Positions 20,565 through 33,247 of a DNA stretch of 64,000 nucleotides are shown piece by piece. The stretch is from assembly GCF_021917145.1 (NCBI RefSeq), contig NC_061063.1:316715-380714 (forward strand), given 5' to 3'. The notes under the pieces are model-generated. The model saw nothing but the letters and a program-made list of their open reading frames with translations, made no database searches and was not told the DNA's origin. Origin of the DNA: Hypomesus transpacificus (lineage: Eukaryota; Chordata; Actinopteri; Osmeriformes; Osmeridae). The translations under genes and the position numbers were made by a program. The first letter of the stretch is position 1. Every line of letters starts with the position of its first letter.

Positions 20565-21309
20565 GGTTGTTGTGGGTTCTGTTGTCATGAAGGACAGCTC
20601 TCAGTCCTGAGGTGTTAAACTCACAGGACTATAAACACTCCCAGACCACTGAAGCATGTGCTGCCTATGCAAAGTTTCCTCTCTGTTCAGACACACTTTC
20701 TTGGACCCACAAAGAAACTGTCGTTGAACAGATGTGTGAACTGAGGTTTGATGCTGTGTCTCAATGATCACAGTTTTTGTGTCCCTCTAGTGGTCAGTGT
20801 CAGTATCTCAGTCTGTGAGTGGACTTAAAGTGATGCCGCACGGAATACATGTGACTTACTGAGATATATTTATTATCAGTGACTTGTTGTTCAGTAAAGC
20901 CAACAGTGATGATATTCACACAAAAAGCAACGGTCTTGTTGTGCTCTAGCATAGTTTCTAGATTCTCTGCAGTGTAAAGGCAAAGTTGTGTCTTCTATGT
21001 CCGAAACCTGTTTGAATTTGGATTCATTTGTGTTACAGTAATGTCAAAATGTTCATCTTTTGGATGTTAAGGAGGCTGCATGCAGCAGTCTTATTTACTG
21101 CACAGTAGCAGCTGTGTCGTGCCACCATCTCTTTTCGGGGGCTCTGTTAACAGAAGCACATGCTATTTATGTAACTTCACTCAGTTTTTTCCTGGGAATC
21201 CTGAACCGAGTGAACACTGATGTTCTTCTTTGCTCAGCTTGTGAGCTACGTTTTGTGCGCAGATCTCGAGGCCCATCTCCCCTTGCTAACGAGCTAACAG
21301 AGACACACA

Positions 21310-22364
21310 GGTTAATTGGTGAGAGACGGAGAGCTGATGAAAGAATCAATGCAGAGTCACGGCGCCAAGCAGGAAAACAGAAAGATGTTGGAAGGGAAGA
21401 AACGGAGAGACGGAGGAAAGGGCGAGTTAGAAAGACAAAGAGAGCATCAGACAGAGAGAGAGAGGGAAAGGAGAGAAGGACAGCTGAGGCAAAGACAGAC
21501 TGGGAGACAAAAGGAGAGACGAGAGCCTGTGGACACGGACAGGGAGGACCTGCACAGACAACTTGAAAGGGAGAATGACAGACGGAGAGATCTGGAAAGA
21601 CTACGAGCACAGGAGCTCCAGGAGGAGGAGGAAAGACGTAAACAAATAGAAAGAGAGAAAGAGAGGATGCAAGAGAGAAAGAGGATCTAAGAGGGAACTT
21701 GAAAGACAGACAAATATAGACAGTGATGCCAAATGGGATGGAGGGCGCAAGTGAAAAAGAAGCACTGACAAGTGAAGTTGAAACATCTGAAGTGGATAAC
21801 AGACAGAGAGAGATGAAAAATCTGCAAGAACAGGAGCGACAAGAGAAGGAGAGGGAGAGAGCAAAAGGAATATAGAGAGAAGAGAAAAAGACCAAAAGAG
21901 GACCTTCAGAGGGTGATTGAAACACTTGAAAGAGAACCGAGGTGGGAACTTGAATAAAGGGAGGGACAGAAAGAAAGCAGAAGCAGGAAGACAGCAGACG
22001 GATGAGGCAGAGAGAACGGGAGAGTGAGGAAGAGAGACATCAAGAAGGCCTGGAGAAGGAATCTGAAAGACTTCAAGAAAACCAGAGAGACATTAAAAGA
22101 CTGCAGGAACATGAAGTGGACCAATCCAGACAAACAGAGTCCCTGAGTCCCTGCAGAGAGAACTTGGTCTTGTACAGCGCTCAGAGGCTGCTGGACAGAG
22201 GCTTGTTGAGCAAGTGATGGATGATCCAAAGCATGCAGACGAAATGGACAGATCAGAGCAGGAGAGAGTCATGGAGGAGAGACAGGGAGGAAATACAAAT
22301 GGGAGACAAAAGGAGGAAATACAAATGGGAGACAAAAGGAGGAAATACAAATGGGAGACAAAAG
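21310..22364 (+). pseudogene. E/R-rich coiled-coil relic 1
   Basis: Runs of Glu/Arg/Lys/Gln codons are open in pieces on the + strand: about 21316-21690 (LERENDRRRDLERLRAQELQ), 22002-22217 (RESEEERHQEGLEKESERLQ) and 22214-22364 ([20 protein letters not shown]). Stops and frame changes separate the pieces, so it is not a working gene. The family was not recognised; the composition is trichohyalin-like. It ends in three 25-bp repeats that run directly into V8. Confidence 0.6.
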
Positions 22365-22371
22365 GAGTGTG

Positions 22372-22883
22372 TGAACACCCAGACACTGTTAGGGTAGTGT
22401 AAACTCTGGCAGTAGTAATCTCCAGCATCTTCAGCCAGGACTCCACTGATGGTCAGAGTGAAGTCACTTCCAGATCCACTACCACTGAATCGAGATGGAA
22501 TCCCAGACTGAAGTGTTGTAGCGTAGTAAATGAGGAGTTTAGGAGCTTCTCCTGGTCTCTGGAGGTACCAGGCTAGATAATTACTACTGTACACAGGACT
22601 GCTAACTCTACATCCTATAGAGACTGTATGTCCTGCAAGAACAGCTTTCACTGCAGGAGTCTGAGTCAAAGTGTACTGCCCTCTGGACTCTGGGTGTGAA
22701 GAGAGAAGATGAAAGAAGAGACAAATATTAAGGATACATCTGGATATGTCAAAACATACACATTGCAGTGGTTAACAAGTGGTTAACATTAGAGGTAATA
22801 CTGAAGAGGATCATGTATGACAGAACTCCCTTACCCTGTATGTAGACAGCTAGAGTCCAGATGAAGATGGTGATCAGAGTCAT
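22372..22883 (-). CDS. IgL V8: intact V exon without a recombination signal
   Basis: Leader 22835-22883 and V exon 22372-22689 are intact ([40 protein letters not shown]). Octamer variant 22986-22993. At the 3' end only the CACA half of a heptamer remains (22365-22371 reads GAGTGTG on the + strand). No nonamer follows, because the coiled-coil relic is joined there. The frame continues unbroken through ~37 more, strongly hydrophobic codons to a stop at 22253, antisense to that relic. It cannot recombine normally. A germline V-plus-tail product is possible but unproven. Confidence 0.85.
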
Positions 22884-23969
22884 GGTTGTTGTGGGTTCTG
22901 TTGTCATGAAGGACAGCTCTCAGTCCTGAGGTGTTAAACTCACAGGACTATAAACACTCCCAGACCACTGAAGCATGTGCTGCCTATGCAAAGTGTCCTC
23001 TCTGTTCAGACACACTTTCTTGGACCCACAAAGAAACTGTCGTTGAACAGATGTGTGAACTGAGGTTTGATGCTGTGTCTCAATGATCACAGTCTCTGTG
23101 TCCCTCTAGTGGTCAGTGTCAGTATCTCAGTCTGTGAGTGGACTGAAAGTGATGCCGCTCGGAATACATGTGACTTACTGAGATATATTTATTATCAGTG
23201 ACCTGTTGTTCAGTAAAGCCAACAGTGATGATATTCACACAAAAAGCAACGGTCTTGTTGTGCTCTAGCATAGTTTTTAGATTCTCTGTAGTGTAAAGGC
23301 AAAGTTGTGTCATCTATATCCGAAACCTGTTTGAATTTGGATTCATTTGTGTTACAGTAATGTCAAAATGTTCATCTTTTGGATGTTAAGGAGGCTGCAT
23401 GCAGCAGTCTTATTTACTGCACAGTAGCAGCTGTGTCGTGCCACCATCTCTTTTTGGGGGCTCTGTTAACAGAAGCACATGATATCAAGGTAACTTCACT
23501 CATAGTTTTTTCCTGGGAATCCTGAACCGAGTGAACACTGATGTTCTTCTATGCTCAGCTTGTGAGCTACGTTTTGTGCGCAGGTCTTGAGGCCCATCTC
23601 CCCTTTGTTAAGGAGCTAACAGAGACCCACAGGTGAACTGGTGACAGACGGACAGCTGATGAAAGAATCAATGCAGAGTCACGGCGCCAAGCAGGAAAAC
23701 AGAGAGATGTTGGAAAGGGAAGAAACGGAGACACGGTGGAAAGGGCGAGTTAGAAAGACAAAGAGAGCATCAGACAGAGAGAGAGAGGGAAAGGAGAGAA
23801 GGACAGCTGAGGCAAAGACAGACTGGGAGACAAAAGGAGAGACGAGAGCCTATGGACACGGACAGGGGGGACCTGCAGAGACAACTTGAATGAGGGAAGG
23901 ATAGACGGAGAGATCTGGAAAGACGACGAGCACAGGAGCTCCAGGAGCAGAAGGAGAGACGTAAACAAT

Positions 23970-24970
23970 TAGTGCAACGGGCTATCCTCAGTGCCGCACG
24001 CCCATACACACACAAACACATACACGCAGGCACCCTATTATGCTTGGTTCACTCCAGTCCACTAGGGACAGCGAGGTGTCATCGGATGCATTCTGCAAGG
24101 CAGGGAAGGATAAAAAAAGGAATTGGGGAGCTTTTGTTTGAACTCAATGGCTGTGTCTACCACCGCGCACTTTACAAAGTACACTGCAATACAGTGCACT
24201 GCAAAACAGTGCACTTACATATCCAGTGCACTCCGTCACTGATAAGTGCTGTCTCTAATGGAACACTTACGTTAAACACTTGGTAGAAGTGACGGACCCA
24301 AATCTGCTCGCCAAAATGAACGCGCTTCTCCACTCAAGTGGAAAAAGCTGCCGAAAGGGCTCCTCCTTTTCTGCTACGTAGCCAAGATGGCGCCCGTTTA
24401 GGGCGAGTAGTGTCCATCGTTGTACACTGTTTTTTTGGACCAGTTGCAGTGCACCATCCGGGTACTTTCAGTGCACTGAATTCTGCAGGTTTTTTGAGTG
24501 AAGCGCCCTAAGCACTGAAAGTCAGTGCTCGAAGTGCACAAGTGCGCGGAGGTAGACACAGCTCATGCCTTGACACCAGTGTTTGTTCCTTCACTTTTTC
24601 AAGGTAATATAACCTTTTCTTGTGGGTTTTAAACTGCTGCAAATGAGTGTGGATGATCTAAAAACAAGCATGCTGGTATTGGGGTGTTACGTTGGTAAAA
24701 GATGTCTGTGTGTGTGTTTGATGATGTTTTGTATATTGTGATTTCACATGGTTTTAGGCCACGGACGGTGGTCGCCTGTGTTGACTAATTATGCATTTGG
24801 CAGTTAGTATGAAATGATTGTTGTAGCCTGTCTTTTATTGCAGCCTGTTTTTACTGATTGTTAATAAAAGTGAACTCCATGCCTCGACACCTGTGTTTGT
24901 TCCTTCACTTTTCAGGCATAAGGAACCTGTTTGTGCTGGCCCAAGTTCCCCTAGGCTTGAGGCCGGTAAC
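23970..24970. mobile_element. ~1-kb composite insertion in relic 2
   Basis: The relic frame is continuous across this insertion in relic 1 (about 21631-21640), so it is secondary. It includes a MITE (24149-24563) and two ~38-bp direct repeats (CACCAGTGTTTGTTCCTTCA near 24578, CACCTGTGTTTGTTCCTTCA near 24886). The end structure was not resolved. Confidence 0.55.
24149..24563. mobile_element. MITE with ~20-bp terminal inverted repeats
   Basis: The left end GGCTGTGTCTACCACCGCGC and right end (reverse complement AGCTGTGTCTACCTCCGCGC) are inverted repeats. No coding capacity. Multiple CAGTGCAC motifs occur inside. A target duplication was not identified, so the superfamily is open. Confidence 0.7.
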
Positions 24971-26591
24971 AAAATAGAAAGAGAGAGAGGATGCAAGACA
25001 GAAAGAGGATCTAAGAGGGAACTTGAAAGACAGACAAATATAGACAGTGATGCCAAATGGGATGGAGGGTGCAAGAGAAAAAGAAGCACTGACAAGGGAA
25101 GTTGATACACCTGAAGTGGATTACAGACAGAGAGAGATGGAAAGTCTGCAAGAACAGGAGCGACAAGAGAAGGAGAGGGAGGGAGCCAAAGGAATATAGA
25201 GAGAAGACAAAAAGACCAAAAGAGGACCTTCAGAGGGTGATTGAAAGACTTGAAAGAGAACCGAGGTGGGAACTTGAATAAAGGGAGGGACAGAAAGAAA
25301 GCAGAAGCAGGAAGACAGCAGACGGATGAGGCAGAGAGAACGGGAGAGTGAGGAAGAGAGACATCAAGAAGGCCTGCAGAAGGAATCTGAAAGACTTCAA
25401 GAAAACCAGAGAGACATTAAAAGACTGCAGGAACATGAAGTGGACCAATCCAGACAAACAGAGTCCCTGAGTCCCTGCAGAGAGAACTTGGTCTTGTACA
25501 GCGCTCAGAGGCTGCTGAACAGAGGCTTGTTGAGCAAGTGATGGATGATCCAAAGCATGCAGACGAAATGGACTGATCAGAGCAGGAGAGAGTCATGGAG
25601 GAGAGAGAGGGAGGAAATACAAATGGGAGACAAAAGGAGGAAATACAAATGGAGGAGAGAAGGCAAAGAGAAGAGACCAGGGATGGAGGTGAGATGGAGA
25701 CAAGAAGGAGCTTGAGAAACAAGGCACAGAAGAGACAAAACAACCCAAGAAGAAAGGAGGAAAGGAGAAAGAGAGGGAGGAGGAGAAGGAGGAGAGAGTA
25801 AGAGAGATGGAGAAAACCCAGGTAGCAAAGTTGTATGACATGAAAGTGAAAGCTGCAGACAACTATTGTCTCCAAAAAGCATTCAATTCACAAATAGATT
25901 TATTTCAAGAACGGGAGAGAATTGTGAGAGAGGATAAGAAAATGAAACAGTAGAAGAAGAGAAAGGAGGAGGAAGACAGACAACAGCAGGCTTGTGAACA
26001 ACCATCATCTGCAAGGACAGAGAAGGAGAGGCAGGAGAATGTAACTCCTGTCTGACATGAAGGTTACACAGGAATAGAAGGAACACAGGAATAGTGGGGA
26101 CTTCCTCTCAGGTCTTCATGTCAGAGGTCAGACCAGGACCATGTGACCTGATGCAGAAAACTCTGAAGAGTTTTCGACTGGTTAACATGATGACAATATG
26201 TGGTGAGGTCTCACATGAGGTTTCAATGAGACATATGGCACAATGACAGTGGCAGAAAGGAGTTGATCATGATAGGGATTATGATCGGTAGCAATGTAGA
26301 CTAGCATTATTGTGGTATTTTTTATATTTGTAATCCTTTTAAATTAGTTTCACACTTACATAAACAGAAATTGTTTTGTTTTTCCATAAGTGGTTTCTAA
26401 TCTTAACTTCATTATTTAAAATGCTTTAAGGAGTGCTTTGACATGAGGGTGGGTTAGTTAACATGTGACCAGTCAGTGTTCCATGTCACTGTCTCTTCCC
26501 CCTCAGCACCTGCAGTAGGTCCCAGCTGTAGCAGTGCAGTCACTGTGCAGTCTGACTGAGGGAGGTTTTTGTACGGCTCTGTATCACTGTG

Positions 26592-27101
26592 TGAACACCC
26601 TGTCACTGCCAGGGTAGTGGAAACTCTGACAGTAGTAATCTCCTGCATCTTCAGCCAGGACTCCACTGATGGTCAGAGTGAAGTCAGTCCCAGATCCACT
26701 ACCACTGAATCTAGATGGAGTCCCAGACTGAAGTGTTGTAGCCCTGTAAATGAGGAGTTTAGGAGCTTCTCCTGGTCTCTGGAGGTACCAGGCTAGATAA
26801 TTACCATTGAACACAGGACTGCTAACTCTACATCCTATAGAGACTGTATCTCCTGCAGGAACAGCTTTCACTGCAGGAGTCTGAGTCAAAGTGTACTGCC
26901 CTCTGGACTCTGGGTGTGAAGAGAGAAGATGAAAGAAGAGACATATTAGGGATACATCTGGATACGTCAAAACATACACATTGCAGTGGTTAACAAGTGG
27001 TTAACATTAGAGGTAATACTGAAGTTGATATTTTATGACAGAACTCTGTTACCCTGTATGTAGACAGCTAGAGTCCAGATGAAGATGGTGATCAGAGTCA
27101 T
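26592..27101 (-). CDS. IgL V5 copy (V5b)
   Basis: Same translation as V5 (16228-16737). Leader 27053-27101, V exon 26592-26909. Signal: heptamer 26585-26591, nonamer 26564-26572, 12-bp spacer. Octamer variant 27204-27211. Intact. Confidence 0.92.
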
Positions 27102-27643
27102 GGTTGTTGTGGGTTCTGTTGTCATGAAGGACAGCTCTCAGTCATGAGGTGTTAAACTCACAGGACTATAAACACTCCCAGACCACTGAAGCATGTGCTG
27201 CCTATGCAAAGTGTCCTCTCTGTTCAGACACACTTTCTTGGACCCACAGAGAAACTGTAGTTGAAGAGATGTGTGAACTGAGGCTTGATGCTGTGTCTCA
27301 ATGATCACAGTCTCTGTGTCCCTCTAGTGGTCAGCTTTGGTACGATGACAATTATAAGGACTGATTGCGATGTTTTTTAATTTTTTTAACTTAAAATACT
27401 TTGTCATGTCACAGTTGACCTCCTTGACTGTCTAATTTGATATTCAGAGTTAGTGACCTGTTGTTCAGTGAAAACAGCATTGAAAATATACTGCTTTGAA
27501 AACTGATGAATGTGACAGTCATTGATGTGATCTGAGTCTGAGTGAGAAATAGTCAGTAAGGATAAGTTTCATGCTAATAATTATAGACAATTATATGTAT
27601 TCTCTAGATGTCAAATCAAAAGATTTTCAACAAGTCTCATCAG

Positions 27644-28179
27644 TAACAACAATGAGTCTGCCAACTGGAGGGAGGTCAGCCGTCTAGAGTCCTGGTGTGC
27701 AGTCAACAACCTAGAGCTCAATGTCAACAAGACAGTGGAGGTGATTGTGGACTTCCGTTATAAGGTTCCAACACATCTTCCACTTGTCATCAACAACTCA
27801 CTACTGTCACAGTAGTAGGGCATTTCAAGTTCCTAGGCACAACCATCACCAACACACTAAAATGGGACAATAACATCACTCCATTAGTGAAGAAAGGCCA
27901 GCAGCGCCTGTTCTTCCTCTGGCAGCTGAGAGGACTAAAGTTCAGCCCCCCATCATGGGGCAGTTCTACAGGGCTATCATTGAGAGTGTGCTTACATCCT
28001 CTCACTCTGTCTGGTATGACTCTGCCTCTGCCCGCTCTAAGGCCAGGCTCCAAAGAGTCGTACGGGCAGCAGAGCGCATCCTCGGCTGCCCTCTTCCCTC
28101 CATCAAGGACCTTCACAGCTCCAGATCTCTCAGGAAAGCAATAAAGATCACGGCAGACCCCTCACAACAGTGGCAATTT
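27644..28179 (+). mobile_element. Non-LTR retrotransposon fragment (copy of 17280-17815)
   Basis: Identical in translation to the first copy, carried by the tandem duplication and not a separate insertion. Confidence 0.8.
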
Positions 28180-28291
28180 TAGACCCTTTTTAAGGGTGCT
28201 CAAGCACCCCTAAACTTCATCTCAGCACCCCTAAAAATAATACAAAATAAATACAAAGTATTATTGTTTATTATCATTTGTTTATTATCAT

Positions 28292-28780
28292 ACACTCCAC
28301 CACTGTGGTAACTCTGACAGTAGTAATCTCCTGCATCTTCAGCCAGGACTCCACTGATGGTCAGAGTGAAGTCACTCCCAGATCCACTACCACTAAATCT
28401 AGATGGAGTCCCAGACTCAAGTGTTGTAGCGTAGTAAATGAGGAGTTTGGGAGCTTCTCCTGGTCTTTGGAGGTACCAGGCTAGATTAGTAGAGGCAGAA
28501 CTGCTAACTCTACATCCTATAGAAACTGTATCTCCTGCAGGAATAGCTTTCACTGCTGAGTCACAGTGTACTGCCCTCTGGACTCTGGGTGTAATGAGAG
28601 AAGATGAAAGAAGAGACGCAAGTGTTAATGATACATCTGGATATGACAAGACATACACATTGCAGTGGTTAACAAGTGGTTAACATTACAGGTAATACTG
28701 AAGTTGATCTTCTATGACAGAACTCTCTTACCCTGTATGTAGACAGCTAGAGTCCAGATGAAGATGGTGATCAGAGTCAT
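28292..28780 (-). pseudogene. IgL V6 pseudogene copy (V6b)
   Basis: Same FR1 frameshift and same loss of the recombination signal as V6. Leader 28732-28780, V remnant 28292-28584. Confidence 0.9.
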
Positions 28781-29197
28781 GGTTGTTGTGGGTTCTGTTG
28801 TCATGAGGGACAGCTCTCAGTCATGAGGTGTTAAACTCACAGGACTATAAACACTCCCAGACCACTGAAGCATGTGCTGCCTATGCAAAGTGTCCTCTCT
28901 GTTCAGACACACTTTATTGGACCTACAGAGAAACTGTAGTTGAAGAAATGTGTGAACTGAGGCTTGATGCTGTGTCTCAATAATCACAGTCTTTGTCTCC
29001 CTCTAGTGGTCAATGTTAGTATCTTCAGTCTGTGTGTGGACTCAAAGTGATGCCGCTGACTTCGGAGACTACATCTCTCTTCAAACAGACTCGGAATACA
29101 TGTGATTTGCTGAGATATATTTATTATCTGTGACCTGTTGTTCAGTAAAGCCAACAGTGATGATATTCACGCAAAAATCAACATTGGGCTTGCTTGT

Positions 29198-29889
29198 TGG
29201 GCTTCCCATCACGACTTTTATCAGATTCAAGACCCTGGTACTGACCTTCCGAGCGGTGAACGGGACTGCACCCGACTACATCAAGTCTATGCTCCAGCTT
29301 TACACCCCCACTCGCCACCTACGGTCTTCTTCTGACAACCGTCTGGTGGTCCCACCGCTCAAGAGTGCCCAGACCCAACACAAGCTCTTCTCCTGTCTGG
29401 CCCCCCAATGGTGGAATCAACTCCTCACCTCCATCAGAGACACGGACCCACCTTCAAGAAAAGTCTTAGACGCACTTGTTCCGGGAGTACAACGGTACTT
29501 CGGAATGATTGGCTGGACCTGATGTTAGTTTCCTCCATGATCACTAAGACTCTTATTGAGAGACTTGTTGATGTTGTTGGTTAATTGTAACTGACATTAA
29601 ATGATTGTACTTGCTGTTAAATATATTGTTGTTGCTTGCTTTTTCTATAGGTACACTCTTGCTCTTTTGAGGTTCATGCTGTTTAATTGTAACTTGTCTA
29701 ACTACATGCTCTTATGGTTCTTTCCTTTGGGACTTATTTGATTTTCACAATGTATGCTTCATGTTTTGGCTACCCGCAATGTTTGGGGCTATCTCGTTGT
29801 TATGATCAGTGACCTATGCACTTTTGTAAAGCTCTATCTTGGAAGTCGCTTTGGATAAAAGCGTCTGCTGAATGTATACATGTAAATGT
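29198..29889 (+). mobile_element. L2/CR1-type LINE 3' fragment (copy)
   Basis: Second-copy counterpart of 18834-19525, with the same translation and tail. Confidence 0.85.
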
Positions 29890-29890
29890 A

Positions 29891-30054
29891 AAGACAGAAA
29901 AGGAGAGGCAGGAGAATGTGAGACTGGCAGTCATGAGGAGAACAGAGAGAAGAGCCAGGAGAGACCTGGAGCTGGAGAGACAGCAGAACATTCTAGAGGA
30001 GCAGAGACCACAAGGACAGGAGGATGGAGAAACAAGACACAAAGTCACAGAGGA
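29891..30054 (+). pseudogene. 3' tail of the coiled-coil relic (copy)
   Basis: Counterpart of 19527-19690. Confidence 0.6.
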
Positions 30055-30425
30055 AGGTTGATGACGGCAGTGATGATGTTCTCTTAAGTCCTGTTAAAAA
30101 CATAACAGTTACTGATCGACACTGAGTCTGAATGAGTTATTGTGTCAATAGGGACTCCTTTGAGAACAGCTAAATAATGATTATTGGTGGACAGAATTTC
30201 AACATAAACACATGTACATGTTTACATGTTTTAAGGAGTGCTTTGACCTGAGAGTGGGTTAGTTAACATATGAGCATCACTGATATATTCATCTCAGTGT
30301 AACAAAGGCCAGTCAGTGTTCCATGTCTCTTCCCCCTCAGCACCTGCAGTAGGTCCCAGCTGTAGCAGTGCAGTCACTGTGCAGTCTGACTGAGGGAGGT
30401 TTTTGTACGGCTCTGTATCACTGTG

Positions 30426-30928
30426 TGAACACTCCACCACTGTGGTAACTCTGACAGTAGTAATCTCCTGCATCTTCAGCCAGGACTCCACTGATGGTCA
30501 GAGTGAAGTCACTCCCAGATCCACTACCACTGAATCGAGATGGAATCCCAGACTGAAGTGTTGTAGCGTAGTAAATGAGGAGTTTAGGAGCTTCTCCTGG
30601 TCTCTGGAGGTACCAGGCTAGATAATTACTACTGTACACAGGACTGCTAACTCTACATCCTATAGAGACTGTATCTCCTGCAAGAACAGCTTTCACTGCA
30701 GGAGTCTGAGTCAAAGTGTACTGCCCTCTGGACTCTGGGTGTGAAGAGAGAAGATGAAAGAAGAGACAAATATTAAGGATACATCTGGATATGTCAAAAC
30801 ATACACATTGCAGTGGTTAACAAGTGGTTAACATTAGAGGTAATACTGAAGAGGATCATGTATGACAGAACTCCCTTACCCTGTATGTAGACAGCTAGAG
30901 TCCAGATGAAGATGGTGATCAGAGTCAT
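30426..30928 (-). CDS. IgL V7 copy (V7b)
   Basis: Same translation as V7. Leader 30880-30928, V exon 30426-30734. Signal: heptamer 30419-30425, nonamer 30398-30406, 12-bp spacer. Intact. Confidence 0.92.
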
Positions 30929-31673
30929 GGTTGTTGTGGGTTCTGTTGTCATGAAGGACAGCTCTCAGTCCTGAGGTGTTAAACTCACAGGACTATAAAC
31001 ACTCCCAGACCACTGAAGCATGTGCTGCCTATGCAAAGTTTCCTCTCTGTTCAGACACACTTTCTTGGACCCACAAAGAAACTGTCGTTGAACAGATGTG
31101 TGAACTGAGGTTTGATGCTGTGTCTCAATGATCACAGTTTTTGTGTCCCTCTAGTGGTCAGTGTCAGTATCTCAGTCTGTGAGTGGACTTAAAGTGATGC
31201 CGCACGGAATACATGTGACTTACTGAGATATATTTATTATCAGTGACTTGTTGTTCAGTAAAGCCAACAGTGATGATATTCACACAAAAAGCAACGGTCT
31301 TGTTGTGCTCTAGCATAGTTTCTAGATTCTCTGCAGTGTAAAGGCAAAGTTGTGTCTTCTATGTCCGAAACCTGTTTGAATTTGGATTCATTTGTGTTAC
31401 AGTAATGTCAAAATGTTCATCTTTTGGATGTTAAGGAGGCTGCATGCAGCAGTCTTATTTACTGCACAGTAGCAGCTGTGTCGTGCCACCATCTCTTTTC
31501 GGGGGCTCTGTTAACAGAAGCACATGCTATTTATGTAACTTCACTCAGTTTTTTCCTGGGAATCCTGAACCGAGTGAACACTGATGTTCTTCTTTGCTCA
31601 GCTTGTGAGCTACGTTTTGTGCGCAGATCTCGAGGCCCATCTCCCCTTGCTAACGAGCTAACAGAGACACACA

Positions 31674-32728
31674 GGTTAATTGGTGAGAGACGGAGAGCTG
31701 ATGAAAGAATCAATGCAGAGTCACGGCGCCAAGCAGGAAAACAGAAAGATGTTGGAAGGGAAGAAACGGAGAGACGGAGGAAAGGGCGAGTTAGAAAGAC
31801 AAAGAGAGCATCAGACAGAGAGAGAGAGGGAAAGGAGAGAAGGACAGCTGAGGCAAAGACAGACTGGGAGACAAAAGGAGAGACGAGAGCCTGTGGACAC
31901 GGACAGGGAGGACCTGCACAGACAACTTGAAAGGGAGAATGACAGACGGAGAGATCTGGAAAGACTACGAGCACAGGAGCTCCAGGAGGAGGAGGAAAGA
32001 CGTAAACAAATAGAAAGAGAGAAAGAGAGGATGCAAGAGAGAAAGAGGATCTAAGAGGGAACTTGAAAGACAGACAAATATAGACAGTGATGCCAAATGG
32101 GATGGAGGGCGCAAGTGAAAAAGAAGCACTGACAAGTGAAGTTGAAACATCTGAAGTGGATAACAGACAGAGAGAGATGAAAAATCTGCAAGAACAGGAG
32201 CGACAAGAGAAGGAGAGGGAGAGAGCAAAAGGAATATAGAGAGAAGAGAAAAAGACCAAAAGAGGACCTTCAGAGGGTGATTGAAACACTTGAAAGAGAA
32301 CCGAGGTGGGAACTTGAATAAAGGGAGGGACAGAAAGAAAGCAGAAGCAGGAAGACAGCAGACGGATGAGGCAGAGAGAACGGGAGAGTGAGGAAGAGAG
32401 ACATCAAGAAGGCCTGGAGAAGGAATCTGAAAGACTTCAAGAAAACCAGAGAGACATTAAAAGACTGCAGGAACATGAAGTGGACCAATCCAGACAAACA
32501 GAGTCCCTGAGTCCCTGCAGAGAGAACTTGGTCTTGTACAGCGCTCAGAGGCTGCTGGACAGAGGCTTGTTGAGCAAGTGATGGATGATCCAAAGCATGC
32601 AGACGAAATGGACAGATCAGAGCAGGAGAGAGTCATGGAGGAGAGACAGGGAGGAAATACAAATGGGAGACAAAAGGAGGAAATACAAATGGGAGACAAA
32701 AGGAGGAAATACAAATGGGAGACAAAAG
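31674..32728 (+). pseudogene. E/R-rich coiled-coil relic 1 (copy)
   Basis: Counterpart of 21310-22364, with the same broken frames. Confidence 0.6.
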
Positions 32729-32735
32729 GAGTGTG

Positions 32736-33247
32736 TGAACACCCAGACACTGTTAGGGTAGTGTAAACTCTGGCAGTAGTAATCTCCAGCATCTTCAGCC
32801 AGGACTCCACTGATGGTCAGAGTGAAGTCACTTCCAGATCCACTACCACTGAATCGAGATGGAATCCCAGACTGAAGTGTTGTAGCGTAGTAAATGAGGA
32901 GTTTAGGAGCTTCTCCTGGTCTCTGGAGGTACCAGGCTAGATAATTACTACTGTACACAGGACTGCTAACTCTACATCCTATAGAGACTGTATGTCCTGC
33001 AAGAACAGCTTTCACTGCAGGAGTCTGAGTCAAAGTGTACTGCCCTCTGGACTCTGGGTGTGAAGAGAGAAGATGAAAGAAGAGACAAATATTAAGGATA
33101 CATCTGGATATGTCAAAACATACACATTGCAGTGGTTAACAAGTGGTTAACATTAGAGGTAATACTGAAGAGGATCATGTATGACAGAACTCCCTTACCC
33201 TGTATGTAGACAGCTAGAGTCCAGATGAAGATGGTGATCAGAGTCAT
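32736..33247 (-). CDS. IgL V8 copy (V8b), no recombination signal
   Basis: Same V-plus-tail reading frame as V8. Leader 33199-33247, V exon 32736-33053, frame open to 32617. The nonamer is lost in the same way. Confidence 0.85.

Larger units (their letters stand above)
15678..26041. repeat. 10,364-bp tandem duplication, first copy
   Basis: Every feature here recurs exactly 10,364 bp further on. All compared translations are identical except one codon (23119-23313 versus 33483-33677, an A/G difference near 23250/33614). The left junction shows only a 1-bp overlap between the two flanks. It contains V5-V8, two LINE fragments and the coiled-coil relics. Confidence 0.95.
23630..26041 (+). pseudogene. 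E/R-rich coiled-coil relic 2, interrupted and cut by the duplication junction
   Basis: The left part (23630-23968) and right part (about 24971-26041) are separated by a ~1-kb insertion. The right part includes ESERLQENQRDIKRLQEHE and, further on, EKTQVAKLYDMKVKAADNYC, then AFNSQIDLFQERERIV. Several frame breaks are visible. At 26041 the relic stops abruptly at the duplication junction. In the second copy it continues to about 36553. Confidence 0.6.

Noticed and set aside
21167-21925. 252-codon open frame on the - strand
   Set aside because: Ser/Leu/Phe-rich antisense of the E/R-rich relic. No start context, domain or conservation of its own. The same holds for 31531-32289 and the other - strand frames over these relics.
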